Positions 1 to 12,061 of a DNA stretch of 37,998 bases are shown here, piece after piece. The position numbers were made by a program, and so were the translations under genes. Source of the stretch: Actinidia chinensis (lineage: Eukaryota > Streptophyta > Magnoliopsida > Ericales > Actinidiaceae); contig VIGQ01002343.1 of assembly GCA_009663005.1 (NCBI GenBank), forward strand, positions 1 through 37,998, read 5' to 3'. The notes under the pieces were generated by a model. That model saw only the letters and a list, made by a program, of their open reading frames with translations. It was not told where the DNA came from and did no database searches. Within the stretch, counting starts at the first letter, position 1. Every line of letters begins with the position of its first letter.

Positions 1-1639
1 TTCAATCATTATGGACCTATCGACTCCAATCATCCGCTTTTCTCCCCTTATCGACGTTCGCGTACCGGGTGAACTTCAACGGTACAAAAAAACGAAAAAT
101 GGTTAAAACTTAATCGTTCGTACTGCATCCGATGTATAAAAGTAAATGCGCATTGGAATTTTTTAGAAAAGCATAAGTGTAAAAAGCGACAAAAAGTTGC
201 CAAAAAAAGGACCTTCCCGGTGGGTCACCCATCCTGACATTGCACCCGTCCATGCACGCTTAACTTCAAAGCTCAAAGGGATCCTCATTTTGTTACCATT
301 ATGATCCGAAGGTATGTTGGTTCCCCTTTGCATTACTGTACCTACCGACCCAATAATCCCTTTCTCCCTATCGACCGTAGCGTTAACGGGTGAACTTCAA
401 CGGTTAAAACTAATCGTTTATTGCCTGCATCCGTTAAGTAATAAAAATTAATGCGCAAAGGGAAATTTTTTAGAAAGCATAAGTTTTAAAAATGACAAAA
501 AAGTATAAAAGGGTGGCTCCGGTGGTCACCAATCCTGACATTGCACCCGTCCATGCACGCTTAACTTCGACGTTCCAAACGGGCGATCCATACATTGTAC
601 CCTTATGATCGCGAAGGTATTCTGGTTTCAACTTTTCTACTCATATGGAACCTATCGACCTTCTAATCATCCGCTTTTCTCCCATCGAACCGTCGCGTAC
701 CGGGGAACTTCACGGTGAAAACTATCGTTTCCTTGCCGCAAGCCGTACGTAATAAAAATAAATGCGCAAAGGGAATATTTTAGAAAGCATAAGTGTTAAA
801 AATTGACAAAAAGGTTGCAAAAAGAGGACTTCCCGGTGGGTCACCCATCCTGACATTGCACCCGTCCATGCGCGCTTAACTTCGAAGTTCAAACGGGATC
901 CATACATTTTTACCATTATGATCCCGAAGGTATGTTGGTTCACCTTTTCAATTCATATGGACCTACCGACCCCAATCATCCAATTTCTCCCTATCGAACC
1001 GTAGCGTAACGGGTGGACTTCAACGGGTTAAAACTAATCGTTTCATTGCCTGCATCCGTAAGTAATAAAGATAAATGCGCAAAGGGAATTTTTTATAAAG
1101 AATAAGTGTTAAAAATCGACAAAAAAGGAGTAAAAAGGGGACTTCCCGGTGGGTCACCCATCCTGACATTGCACCCGTCCATGCACGCTTAACTTCGACG
1201 TTCAAATGGGATCCATACATTTGTACCATTATGATCGCGAAGGTATGTTGGTTCAACTTTTCTATTCATATGGACCTATCGACCTCCAATCATCCGCTTT
1301 CTCCCTATCGAACCGTAGCATAACGGGTGAACGTCAACAGGTTAAAACTAATCGTTTCATTGCCTGCATCCGTAAGTAATAAAAATAAATGCGCATAGGG
1401 AATTTTTTAGAAAGCATAAGTGTTAAAAATCGACAAAAAGGTTGCAAAAAGAGGACTTCCCGGTGGGTCACCCATCCTGACATTGCCCCGTCCATGCACG
1501 CTAAAACTTGCGTTCAAACGGGATCCATAAATTTGTACAATATGATCGCGAAGGTCTATGGGTTCACCTTTTCACTAATACGACCTATCCGACCCCCAAT
1601 CATCCGCTTTCTCCTATCAAAACCGCCCGCAAAAACGGG

Positions 1640-1800
1640 TTGTAAAGTTCAAGGATTAATATAATATTATATTTGCCCTGCATCTATAAGTAATAAAAAT
1701 AAATTCGCATAATAGAATTTGTTTTATAAATGATATTAAGTGTTTAAACTCGTGTCAAAAAGGGTGCAAATAAAGAGATTTTTTCGGTGGGCTCACCCAT
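1640..1800 (-). repeat. Subtype E spacer, first copy
   Basis: The spacer has AAGGATTAATATAATATTAT then CATCTATAAGTAAT and TTTTATAAATGAT where the standard monomer has ACGGGTTAAAACTAATCG and TTTTTTAGAAAGCAT. The next core is preceded by TTTTTTCGGTGGGCTCACCC. A second copy of this combination starts near 2930, so the changes are inherited. Confidence 0.7.
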
Positions 1801-2929
1801 CCTCAATTGCACCGTCCACGCTACGCTTACACTTCGCAAGTTCACACGGGATCATACCTTTGTTACCATATGATCGCGCGGGTATGTTGGTTCACCTTTT
1901 CAATTCATATGGACCTATCGACCTCCAATCATCCGCTTTCTCCCTATCGACCGTAGCGTAACGAGTGTAACTTCAACTGGTTAAAACTAATCGTTTCATT
2001 GCCTGATCCGTAAGTAATCAAAGTAAATGCGCATAGGAAATTTATTTTTAGAAAGGCTAAATAAGTGTTAAAATCGACAAAATGTTTGGCAAAAAAAAAA
2101 AAGGACTTACCGGTGGGTCCCCATCCTGACATTTGCACCCTTCCTGCACTCTTAACTTCAAAGCTTCAAACGGTATCCATGACATTTGTACCATTATGAT
2201 CCCGAAGGGTTATGTTGGTTCACCTTTCATCAAGTTCATATGTACCTACCTGACCCCCAATCATCCACTTTCGTCATGTTTGAAACCGTAAGCGTAACAG
2301 GTGAACTTCAACGGGTTAACTAATCGTTCAAATTGCCTTGCAATCTGTAAGTAATAAAAATAAATGCGCAAAGGGAATTTTTTAGAAAGCATAAGTGTAA
2401 AAATCGACAAAAAGGGTGTAAAAAGGGGACTTCCCGTGTGGTCCCACCCATCCTGACTTGCAACTATCTTGCCGCTTAACTTCGAAATTCAAACGGGATT
2501 CTATACATTGTACCATTATATCGCGAAGGTCTGTTGGTTCAACTTTTCTATTCATATGAACCTATCGACCTACATCATCCGCTTTCTCCCTTCATAGACC
2601 CGTAGCGTAAGGGTGAACTTCACCGGGTTAAAACTAATCGTTTCATTGCCGTGCATCGTAAGTAATAAACATAATGCGCATAGGGATTTTTTAGAAAGCA
2701 TAAGTGTTAAAAAAATCGACAAAAAGGTTGGCAAAAGCGGACTTTCCGGTGTGTCACTCCACCTGACATTGCAAGCAGCACCCGTCCATGCACGCTAAAC
2801 TTTGAAGTTCAAACGGAATCCATACATTTGTAGCCATAGATCGCGAGGTAATATTGGTTCAGCTTTCAATTCATAAGATCTATCCGACCCCCTAATCATC
2901 CGTCTTTTCTCCCTATCAAACCGTAGCAA

Positions 2930-3075
2930 AACGGGTGAAGTTCAACGGATTAATATTAATAATTTAATTGCCTGCATCTATAAGTTATAAAAATAAATTC
3001 GGCAAGAATTTTTTTATAAATGATAAGTGTTAAAATCGCAAAAAAGGTGAAAAAGAGGGTTTTTTTCGGTGGGTC
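2930..3075 (-). repeat. Subtype E spacer, second copy
   Basis: GAAGTTCAACGGATTAATAT, ATTAATAATTTAATTGCC, CATCTATAAG and TTTATAAATGATAAGTG are all present. It lies four monomers after the first copy. Confidence 0.75.
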
Positions 3076-4420
3076 AACCCATCCTAACCAGTCACATTCC
3101 ACGCACGCATTAACTTCGAAGTTTTCAAACGGATCCAACATTTGGATACCATTATTGATCGCGAAGGTATGTTGTTTCAGGTTCACCTTTTTCAAATTCA
3201 TATTGGACCTATCACCTCCTCATCCCGCTTTCTCCTTATCGATCCGTAGCGTAACGGTGAACTTCAACGGGTTAAAACTATCGTTTTATTTGCCCTGCAA
3301 TCCGTAAGTATAAAAATAATGCGCAAATGGGAATAATTTTAGAAAGTGCAAGTGTTTAAAAATTGACAAAAAAGTGGTAAAAAGGGGCTTCCCTGGTCAC
3401 CCATCCTGACATTGCACCCGTCCATCTGCACGCTTAACTTCGAAGTTCAAAACGGATCCTACATTTATACCATTATGATCGCGAAGGTATGTTGGTTCAA
3501 CTTTTCCTACTCATCGGACCTATCGACCGTCTAATCATCCGCTTTCTCACCTACCGAACCGTAGCGTAACGGGTGACTTCAATGGGTTAAAACCATCGTT
3601 TCATGCCTGCAATCGTAAGTAATAACTAAATTGCGCCAAGGGAATATTTTAGACAGCATAAGTTTAACAAATCGACAACAAAGGTTGGCAAAATGAGGAC
3701 TTCCCGGTGGTCACCCCATCGTACATTGCACCCGTCCTGCACTCTTAACTTCGAAGTCAAACGGGATCATAACATTTTTACATTATATCCCGAAGGTATG
3801 TTGGTTCACCTTTTCAATTCATATGTAGCCCTACCGACCCCCAATCATCCTTTCCCCTAATCGAACCGTAGCGTACGGGTGAACTCAACGGGTTAAACTA
3901 AATCGTTTCATTGTCTGCATCCGTAAGTAAATCAAGATAAATGCGCAAAGGAATTTTTTAGAAGAATAAATGTTTAAAAATTCGACAAAAAAGTGTAAAA
4001 GGGGACTTCCCGGTGGGTCACCCATCCCTACATTGTCAACCCCGTCCTGCACTCTTAACTTCGACTTTCAATGGGATCCATACATTGGTACCATTTATAT
4101 ATCGCGAAGGTCTGTTGGTTCACTTTTCACTTCATATGGACCTAATCTACCTACAATCACCGCTTTCTTCTCTCCCTATCGAAAACCGTAGCATAACGGG
4201 TTGAACAGTCAACAGGTTAAAACAAATCGTTTCATGCCTGCCTGCATCCGTAAGTATGAAAATAATGCGCATAGGGATTTTAGAAAGCCATAATGTTAAA
4301 AATCCGACAACAAGGTTGCAATGAGGACTTCCCGGTGGGTCACCCATTCCTGACATTGCACCCGTCCTTGCACTCTTAACTACTTAACTTCGAAGTTCAA
4401 CGGGAATCATACATTTTTTA

Positions 4421-4493
4421 ATTGAGGGCTTTAGAGATATTTGAATATACAATCCTGGTAGGTTGTCCTTATTATGAGAGGACAGTACGGGGG
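4421..4493. other. Non-satellite insert of about 73 bp inside a 5S-like segment
   Basis: The expected ACATTTTTACCATTATG is split after ACATTTTTTA (4411-4420) and resumes at CCATTATGATCCCG (4494). The bases between match no part of the monomer. They begin ATTGAGGGCTTTAGAGATAT and end GAGGACAGTACGGGGG. A 6-bp inverted repeat, TGTCCT and AGGACA, lies at 4464-4469 and 4478-4483. I see no target-site duplication and no terminal inverted repeats. One + strand frame (from TTG at about 4422) is open for some 24 codons, but that length is not evidence of coding. Origin not recognised; options are a captured genomic fragment, a filler at a repair junction, or a read chimera. Confidence 0.75.
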
Positions 4494-5035
4494 CCATTAT
4501 GATCCCGAATGTATGTTGTTCACCTTTTCAATTCATATGTACCTACCGACCCCCAATCATCCCTTTCTCCTATCGAAACCGTAGGCGTAACGGGTGTAAC
4601 TTCAACGGGTTAAAAACTAATCGTTCATTGTCTTGCATTCCGTAAGTAATAAAGATATGCGCAAAGGGAATTTTTTTTAGAAAGAATAAATGTTAAGTAA
4701 AATCGACAAAAAAGTGTAAAAAGGGGACTCCCGTTCCCGGTGGGTCAACCCATCCTGAACATTGCAACCCGTCCCTGCACAGCTTAACTTGACTTCAAAT
4801 GGGATTCATACTTGTACCATATGATCGCGAAGGTCTGTTGGTTCAACTTTTTCATTCATATATTGACCTATCGACCTCCATCATTCCCCGCTTTCTCGCC
4901 TATCGAACCGTAGCATAACGGGTGAAACGTCAACAGGTTAAAACTAATCGTTTCAATTGCCTGCATCCGTTAAGTAATGAAATATGCGCATAGGGAATTT
5001 TTTAGAAAGCATAAGTGTTAAAAATCGACAACAAA

Positions 5036-5152
5036 GGTTGCAAAATGAGGACTTCCCGGTGGGTCACCCATCCTGACATTGCAACCGTCTATGCACGCTT
5101 AACTTCGAAGTTCAAACGGGATCCATACATTTGTACCAATATGATCGCGAAG
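5036..5152 (-). pseudogene. 5S rRNA-like pseudogene, clean copy from left region
   Basis: A low-noise copy in an otherwise indel-rich stretch. On the minus strand it reads CTTCGCGATCATAT at the start, contains GAAGTTAAGCGTGC and AGGATGGGTGACCC, and ends near TTTGCAACC. It begins GGTTGCAAAATGAGG on the + strand, the variant also seen in many short monomers at 7.9-9.8 kb. It matches the 29918-30034 copy at nearly all positions although the two are 25 kb apart, so the 5S-like segment is homogenised across the array. Confidence 0.8.
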
Positions 5153-5686
5153 GTATGTTGGTTCAACTTTTCTATTCATATGGACCCTATTGACCTACAT
5201 CTCCGCTTTCCTCCCTATCGAACTGTAGCGTAACGGTGACTTTCAACAGTTAAAACTAACCCCTTTAAATCGTTTCATATTGCCTGCCGTCCGTAAGTAA
5301 TAAAAATAATGCGCATAGTGAATTTTTTAGAAAATATAATGTTTAACATCGACAAAAATGGTGTAAAAAGGGGACTCCAGTGTGTCCCCATCGACATTGC
5401 AACGTCTATGCACGCTAAACTTCGAAATTCAAACGGTCTATACATTTGTACCAATGATCGCGAGGTATGTTGGTTCAACTTTTCTATCATAGGGACCTAT
5501 CGACCACAATCATCCGTTTCTCACTATCGACAGTAGCGTAAGGGTGAACTTAAAACGGGTTAAAACTAATCGTTCATTGCCTTGTAACCGTTGTACTAAA
5601 AATAAATGCGCATAGGGGGGAATTTTTTAGGAAAGCATAGTGTTAAAAATCGACAATAAAGGTGAAAAATGAGGTCTTCCCGGTGG

Positions 5687-5872
5687 GCACCCATCCTGAC
5701 ATTGAATCCGTACATGCACGCTTAACGCGAAGTAAAAACATGATCCATACATTTGTACCAATATGATCGACGAAGGTATGTTGCGTTCACCTTTTCAATC
5801 TATGGACCTATCGAACCTCGAAGTGTTAAAAATCGAACAAAAAAGGTGTAAAAAAGCGGGACTTCCCGGTGT
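5687..5872 (-). repeat. Short monomer S1, 186 bp core to core
   Basis: Subtype A upstream sequence runs into ACCTCGAAGTGTTAAAAATCG at about 5816-5836, skipping roughly 129 bp of spacer (from CAATCATCCGC to AGAAAGCAT). The 5S-like segment is complete. First short unit in the window, followed by a subtype B monomer. Confidence 0.85.
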
Positions 5873-6187
5873 GCACCATCCTGACATTGCAACGTCTTAT
5901 GCAAGCTTAACTTGAAATTCAAAAGGGTATATACATTTGTACAATTATGATCGACGAAGGTATGGTTGTTTCAACTTTTCTATTCATATGGACCGATCGG
6001 ACCTCCAATCATCCGTTTCTCCCTATCGAACCATAGGCGTAACGGGTGACTTCAACGGGTTGTTAAAACTAATCGTTTCATTGCCTGCATTCGTAAGTAA
6101 TAAAAATAAATGCGCATAGTGAATTTTTTAGAAAGTATAAATGTTAAAAATCGACAAAAATGGTGTAAAAAGGGGACTTCCCGGTGG

Positions 6188-6350
6188 GTCACCCATCCTG
6201 ACATTGCACCCGTCCATGCACGCTTAACTTTGAAGTTCAAACGGGATCCATACATTTGTACGAATATGATCGCGAAGGTATGTTGGTTCACCTTTTCAAT
6301 TCATATGGACCTATCGACAAAAAGGGTGTAAAAAGGGGACTTCCCGGTGT
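6188..6350 (-). repeat. Short monomer S2, 163 bp, second deletion type
   Basis: Here CCTATCGAC joins directly to AAAAAGGGTG at about 6311-6325. The two parent positions both contain ATCGAC (in CCTATCGACCTCC and in AAAAATCGACAAAAAGG), so about 150 bp was lost between two 6-bp direct repeats. The sequence around it is clean, so this is unlikely to be a read error. Only the unit at 32618 looks similar. Confidence 0.8.
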
Positions 6351-7942
6351 GTCACCCATCCTGACATTGCAACCGTCTATGCACGCTTAACTTCGAAATT
6401 CAAACGGGATCTATACATTTGTACCATTATGATCGCGAAGGTATGTTGGTTCAACTTTTCTATTCATATGGACCTATCGACCTCCAATCATCCGCTTTCT
6501 CCCTATCGAACCATAGTAGTAAGGTGAAACTTCAACGGGTTAAAAACTAACGTTTCATTGCTGTATCCGTAAGTAATAAAAATAAATGCGCATAGGGAAT
6601 AGTTTAGCAGCATAAGTGTTAAAAATCGACAAAAATGTTGCAAAAGAGGCTTCGCGGTGGGTCACTATCCTGACATTGCACCCGTCCATGCACGCTTAAC
6701 TTCGAAGTTCAAACGGATCCATACATTTGTCCAAGATGATTTTTTTCGCGAAGGTAGTTGTTCACCTTTTCAATCATAACGGGACCTATCGACCTACAAT
6801 CACCGCTTTCTCCCTATCGAATCGTAGCGTAAGGGTGACTCAAAAGGGCAAAACTAATCGTTTCATTGCCTGCCATACGTAAGTAATAAAATGAATTGCG
6901 CAAGGGAATTTTTTAGAAGCATAAGTGTAAAAATCGACAAAAGGGTGTAAAAAGGGGACTTTCGGGGGGTCAACCATCCTGACATTGCAAACGTCTATGC
7001 ACGCTTAACTTCGAAGTTCAAACGGGATTTATACATTGTACCATATGATCGGAAGTATGTTGGTTCAACTTTCTATTCATAGGACCACGACCTACCAATC
7101 ATCCGCTTTCTCCTATCGAACCTGGCGTAACGGGGAAATTCAACGGGTTAAAAAAACTAATCGTTCATTGCCAGCATCCGTAAGTAAAAAAAAATAAATG
7201 CGCATAGGGAAGTTTTTAGAAAGCAAAGTGTTAAAAATCGACAAAAATATTGCAAAAAGAGGATTTTCTGGTTGTTGGGGGGGGGGTCACCCATCTGACA
7301 TTGCATCGGCTGGGCCCGACACACCCCCGTCCATGCACAGCATAACTCGAAGTTCAACAGAATCCATTACATTTGTACCATTATGATCGTGAAGGTATGT
7401 TGGTTTAAACCTCTTTTCTGTTTTTCTATTCAACATGGATCATCGACCTACCAATCATGCGCTTTCTCCTATCGAACCGTACCGTAACGGTTAACTTCAA
7501 GGGTTTAATACTAATAGTTCATTGCCTACATCAGTAAGTAATAAAAATTAAATGGCAAAGGGAATTTTTTAGAAGATGAAGTGTTAAAAATCGACAATAA
7601 AGTTGCAAAACAGAGGACTTCCCGGTGGGTCACCCATCCTGACATTGCACCCGTCCATGCACGCTTAACTTCGAAGTTCAAACAGGATCCATACATTTGT
7701 ACCAATATGATCGCGAAGGTATGTTGGTTCACCTTTTCAATTCATATGGACCTATCGACATACAATCTCCGTTTTCTCCCTTTCGAACCGTAGCGTAACG
7801 GGTGAACTTCAACGGGTTAAAACTAATCGTTTCATTTGCATGCATATGAGTAATAAAAATAAATGGCGCAAAGGGAATTTTTTAGCAAGCATAAGTGTTA
7901 AAAATCGACAATAAAGGTTGCAAAATGAGGACTTCCCGGTGG

Positions 7943-8126
7943 GTCACCCATCCTGACATTGCACCCGTTCATGCACGCTTAACTTCGAAATTCAAACAGG
8001 ATCCATACATTTGTACCAATATGATCGCGAAGGTATGTTGGTTCACCTTTTCAATTCATATGGACCTATCGACCTGGAAGTGTTAAAAATCGACAAAAAG
8101 GGTGTAAAAAGGGGACTTCCCGGTGT
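7943..8126 (-). repeat. Short monomer S3, 184 bp
   Basis: Clean subtype A unit with AATAAAGGTTGCAAAATGAGG upstream of the core. Junction GACCTGGAAGTG at 8071-8082, the main deletion type with one changed base. Confidence 0.87.
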
Positions 8127-8442
8127 GCCACCCATCCTGACATTGCAACCGTCTATGCACGCTTAACTTCGAAATTCAAACGGAGGATCTTATACATTTG
8201 TACCGTTATGATTCGCGAAGGTATGTTGGTTAAACTTTTTATTAATATGGACCTATCGACCTTCCAATCATCGCTTTTCCCCACTCGAACCATAGCGTAA
8301 CGGGGTGAACTTCAACGGGTTAAAAACTAATCGTTTCATTTCTTGTATCCGTAAGTAAGAAAAATAACGCGCATGGGAATTTTTCGAAAGCATTAAATGT
8401 TAAATCAACAATAAAGATTGCAAAATGAGGACTTCCCGGTGG

Positions 8443-8621
8443 GTCACCCATCATGACATGCACCCGTCCATGCACGCTTAAAACTCGAAGTTCAAACGGG
8501 ACTATACATTTGTACCAATCTGACGGAAGGTATGTTGTTTCACCTTTTCAATTCATATGGGAACTATCGCCTCGAAGTGTTAAAAATGACAAAAATGGTG
8601 TAAAAAGGGGACTTCCCGTGC
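8443..8621 (-). repeat. Short monomer S4, 179 bp
   Basis: Subtype A, junction CTCGAAGTGT at 8571-8580. A few bases are missing elsewhere in the unit. Starts the first copy of the 1.8-kb higher-order repeat. Confidence 0.85.
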
Positions 8622-9239
8622 GTCACCACCGACATGCAATCTCGTCACTATGCACTCTTAAAATTCGAAATTCAAGGGATCATACATTGTACCATTATGA
8701 TCGCGAAGGTATGTGCTTCAACTTTTCTATTCATATGGACCAATCGACCTACAATCTCGCTTTCTCCTATCGAAACCGTCGACGTAATGGGTGAACTTCA
8801 ACGGCTTAAAAATAACGTTTCAACCGCTCCGTAAGTAATAAAAATAAATGAGCATAGGGAATTTTTTAGAAAGCATAAGTGTTAAAAATCGACAAAAATG
8901 TTGCAAAAAGAGGACTTCCCGGTGGGTCACCCATCCTGACATTGCATCCGTCCATGCACGCTTAACTTCAAAGTTCAAACGGAATCCATACATTTGTACC
9001 ATTATGATCGTGAAGGTATGTTGGTTTAACTTTTCTATTCACATGGATCTATCGACCTACAATCATCCGCTTTCTCCCTATCGAACCGTACCGTACCGGG
9101 TGAACTTCAATGGTTTAATACTAATCGTTTCATTGCCTACATCAGTAAGTAATAAAAATAAATGTGCAAAGGGAATTTTTTAGAAAGCATAAGTGTTAAA
9201 AATCGACAATAAGGTTGCAAAATGAGGACTTCCCGGTGG

Positions 9240-9423
9240 GTCACCCATCTTGACATTGCACCCGTTCATGCACGCTTAACTTCGAAGTTCAAACAGGATC
9301 CATACATTTGTACCAATATGATCGCGAAGGTATGTTGGTTCACCTTTTCAATTCATATGGACCTATCGACCTCGAAGTGTTAAAAATTGACAAAAAAGGT
9401 GTAAAAAGGGTACTTCCCGGTGC
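9240..9423 (-). repeat. Short monomer S5, 184 bp
   Basis: Clean subtype A unit, junction CTCGAAGTGT at 9371-9380. Nearly identical to S3 upstream of the junction. Confidence 0.88.
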
Positions 9424-9738
9424 GTCACCCATCCTGACATTGCAACCGTCTATGCACGCTTAACTTCGAAATTCAAACGGGATCTATACATTTGTACCAT
9501 TATGATCGCGAAGATATGTTGGTTCAACTTTTCTATTCATATGGACATATCGACCTCCAATCATCCGCTTTCTCCCTATCGAACCATAGCGTAACGGGTG
9601 AACTTCAACGGGTTAAAACTAATCGTTTCATTTCTTGTATCCGTAAGTAATAAAAATAAATGCGCATAGGGAATTTTTTAGAAAGCATAAGTGTTAAAAA
9701 TCGACAATAAAGGTTGCAAAATGAGGACTTCCCGGTGG

Positions 9739-9919
9739 GTCACCCATCCTGACATTGCACCCGTCCATGCATGCTTAACTTCGAAGTTCAAACGGGATCC
9801 ATACATTTGTACCAATATGATTGCGAAGGTATGTTGGTTCACCTTTTCAATTATATGGAACTATCGGACTCGAAGTGTTAAATCGACAAAAAGGGGTAAA
9901 AAGGGGAATTCCCGCGTGC
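9739..9919 (-). repeat. Short monomer S6, 181 bp
   Basis: Subtype A, junction CTCGAAGTGT at about 9869-9879, with a few missing bases near the junction. Confidence 0.86.
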
Positions 9920-10232
9920 GTCACCCATCCTGACATTGAACCGTCTATGCACGCTTAATTCGAAATTCAAACGGGATCTATACATTTGTTACCATTATGA
10001 CGCGAAGGTATGTTGGTTCAACTTTTCTATTCATATGGACCTATCGACCTACAATCATCCGCTTTCTACCTATCAAACCGTAGCGTAACGAGTGAACTTC
10101 AATGGGTTAAAACTAATCGTTTCATTGCCCGTATCCGTAAGTAATAAAAATAAATGCGCATAGGAAATTTTTTAGAAAGCATAAGTTTTAAAAATCGACA
10201 ACAAAAATTGCAAAAAGAGGACTTCCCGGTGG

Positions 10233-10416
10233 GTCACCCATCCTGACATTGCACCCGTCCATGCACGCTTAACTTCGAAGTTCAAACGGGATCCATACAT
10301 TTGTACGAATATGATCGCGAATGTATGTTGGTTCACCTTTTCAATTCATATGGACCTATCGACCTCCAAATGTTAAAAATCGACAAAAAGGGTGTAAAAA
10401 GGGGACTTCCCGGTGT
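10233..10416 (-). repeat. Short monomer S7, 184 bp
   Basis: Clean unit with junction GACCTCCAAATG at 10361-10372 and variant AAAATTGCAAAAAGAGG upstream of the core. Both marks are shared with S10. Confidence 0.88.
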
Positions 10417-11054
10417 GTCACCCATCCTGACATTGCAACCATCTATGCACGCTTAACTTCGAAATTTAAACGGGATCAAACATTTGTACCATTATGATCG
10501 CGAAGGTATGTTGGTTCAACTTTTCTATTCATATGGACCTATCGACCTACAATCATCCGCTTTCTCCCTATCGAACCGTAGCGTAACGGGTGAACTTCAA
10601 CGGGTTAAAACTAATCGTTTCATTGCCTGCATCCGTAAGTAATAAAAATAAATGCGCAAAGGGAATTTTTTAGAAAGCATAAGTGTTAAAAATCGACAAA
10701 AAGGGTGTAAAAAGGGGACTTCCCGGTGGGTCACCCATCCTGACATTGCAACCGTCTATGCACGCTTAACTTCGAAGTTCAAACGGGATTTATACATTTG
10801 TACCATTATGATCGTGAAGGTATGTTGGTTTAACTTTGAGCACATGGATCGATGACCTACCATCTCCGCTTTCTCCCTATAGAACCGTACCCGGAAAGGG
10901 TGATGAACTTCAACGGGTTGTGTGTTAAAAAACTAATCGTTCATTGCCCTGCATACGTAAGTATAAAAATAAATGTGCCTAGGAAATTTTTTAGGAAAGC
11001 ATAAGTGTAAAAAATCGCCAATAAAGGTTGCCAAAATGAGGACTTCCCGGTGGG

Positions 11055-11239
11055 ATCACCCATCCTGACATTGCACCGTCCATGACACGCTGAACTTCGA
11101 AGTTCAAAACAGATCCAATTACATTTGGACCAATATGAACGCGAGGTATGTTGGGTCCACCTTTTCCCACTTCATATGGACCTACCACCGCGAATGTTAA
11201 AATCGACAAAAAGGTGTAAAAAGGGGACTTCACGGATGT
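11055..11239 (-). repeat. Short monomer S8, 185 bp
   Basis: Indel-rich subtype A unit; the junction reads ACCGCGAATGTTAA at 11187-11200 and is best explained as the CTCGAAGTG type with errors. Confidence 0.78.
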
Positions 11240-11556
11240 GTCACCATCCTGACTGTGCAACCGTCTATGACCACGCTTAACTTCGAAATTCACCGGATCT
11301 ATACATTTGTACCATTATGATGCGGAAGGTAGTTGGTTTTAAAAACTTTTTCTATCATATGGACCTATCGACCTCCAATCATCCGCTTTCTCCCAATCGA
11401 ACCATAGCGTAACGGGTGAACTTCAACGGGTTAAAACTAATCGTTTCATTGCTTGTATCCGTAAGTAATAAAAATAAATGCGCATAGGGAATTTTTTAGA
11501 AAGCATAAGTGTTAAAAATCGACAATAAAGGTTGCAAAAAGAGGACTTCACGGTGG

Positions 11557-11740
11557 GTCACCCATCCTGACATTGCACCCGTCCATGCACGCTTAACTTC
11601 GAAGTTCAAACGGGATCCATACATTTGTACCAATATGATCGCGAAGGTATGTTGGTTCACCTTTTCAATTCATATGGACCTATCGACCTCGAAGTGTTAA
11701 AAATCGACAAAAAGGGTGTAAAAAGGGGACTTCCCGGTGC
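11557..11740 (-). repeat. Short monomer S9, 184 bp
   Basis: Clean subtype A unit, junction GACCTCGAAGTG at 11685-11696. Confidence 0.88.
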
Positions 11741-12061
11741 GTCACCATCCTGACATTGCAAACGCATGCACCTTAACTTCGAAATTCAAACGGGATCTAT
11801 AAATTTGTACCATTCTGAGTCGCGAAAGGTAGTGGTCAACTTTTCTATTCATATGGACCTATCGGACCTACAATCATCCGTTTTCTACCTATCAACCGTA
11901 GCGTCAACGAGTGGACTTCAACGGGTTTTTTAAAAACTAATCGTTTCCTTGCTGTATCCGTAAGTAATAAAAATAAATGGCGCATAGGGAATTTTTTAGA
12001 AAGCATAAGTGTTTTAAAAAAATCGAAATTAAAAATTGCAAAAAGAGGATTCCCGGTGGGG

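Larger units (their letters stand above)
1..5686 (-). repeat. Left region: full-length monomers of mixed subtypes
   Basis: Core anchors lie at 224, 525, 840, 1153, 1467, 1791, 2117, 2441, 2753, 3073, 3396, 3710, 4017, 4339, 4744, 5063 and 5384. All intervals are full length except 4339-4744, which is lengthened by the insert at 4421-4493. Two subtypes intermix. Subtype A has TTCACCTTTTCAATTC upstream of the 5S-like segment and often ACCGACCCCCAATC. Subtype B has TTCAACTTTTCTATTC. The region is rich in single-base gaps and insertions compared with clean copies elsewhere, so subtype calls of individual monomers are approximate. No regular higher-order period is obvious to me here. Confidence 0.85.
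8443..12061 (-). repeat. 7-monomer higher-order repeat, about 1.8 kb, two copies
   Basis: From 8443 the pattern S F F S F S F (each S or F being one monomer) is seen twice, 8443-10232 (1790 bp) and 10233-12061 (1829 bp). The expected length is 3 x 184 + 4 x 314, about 1808 bp. The phase is fixed by a distinctive subtype D monomer starting at 8926 and 10730, with TTGGTTTAAC and CACATGGATC. The S units starting at 10233 and 12062 share private variants (AAAATTGCAAAAAGAGG, junction CCAAATG, CGAATATGATCGCGA), which supports copying of the whole block. The S unit at 8443 lacks these variants, so the first copy is not a perfect match. Confidence 0.8.

Noticed and set aside
4464..4483. Hairpin and GAGAGGACAGTACGG in the first insert as an rRNA fragment resembling the sarcin-ricin loop
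   Set aside because: The order of the similar bases differs from the conserved AGTACGAGAGGAC loop and the flanks do not match large-subunit rRNA. The resemblance is too short to call.
7274..7286. G-run of about 13 bases as a quadruplex or regulatory site
   Set aside because: It sits where the standard unit has GGTGGG, in a noisy monomer, and occurs only once; an error in the consensus is the simpler reading.
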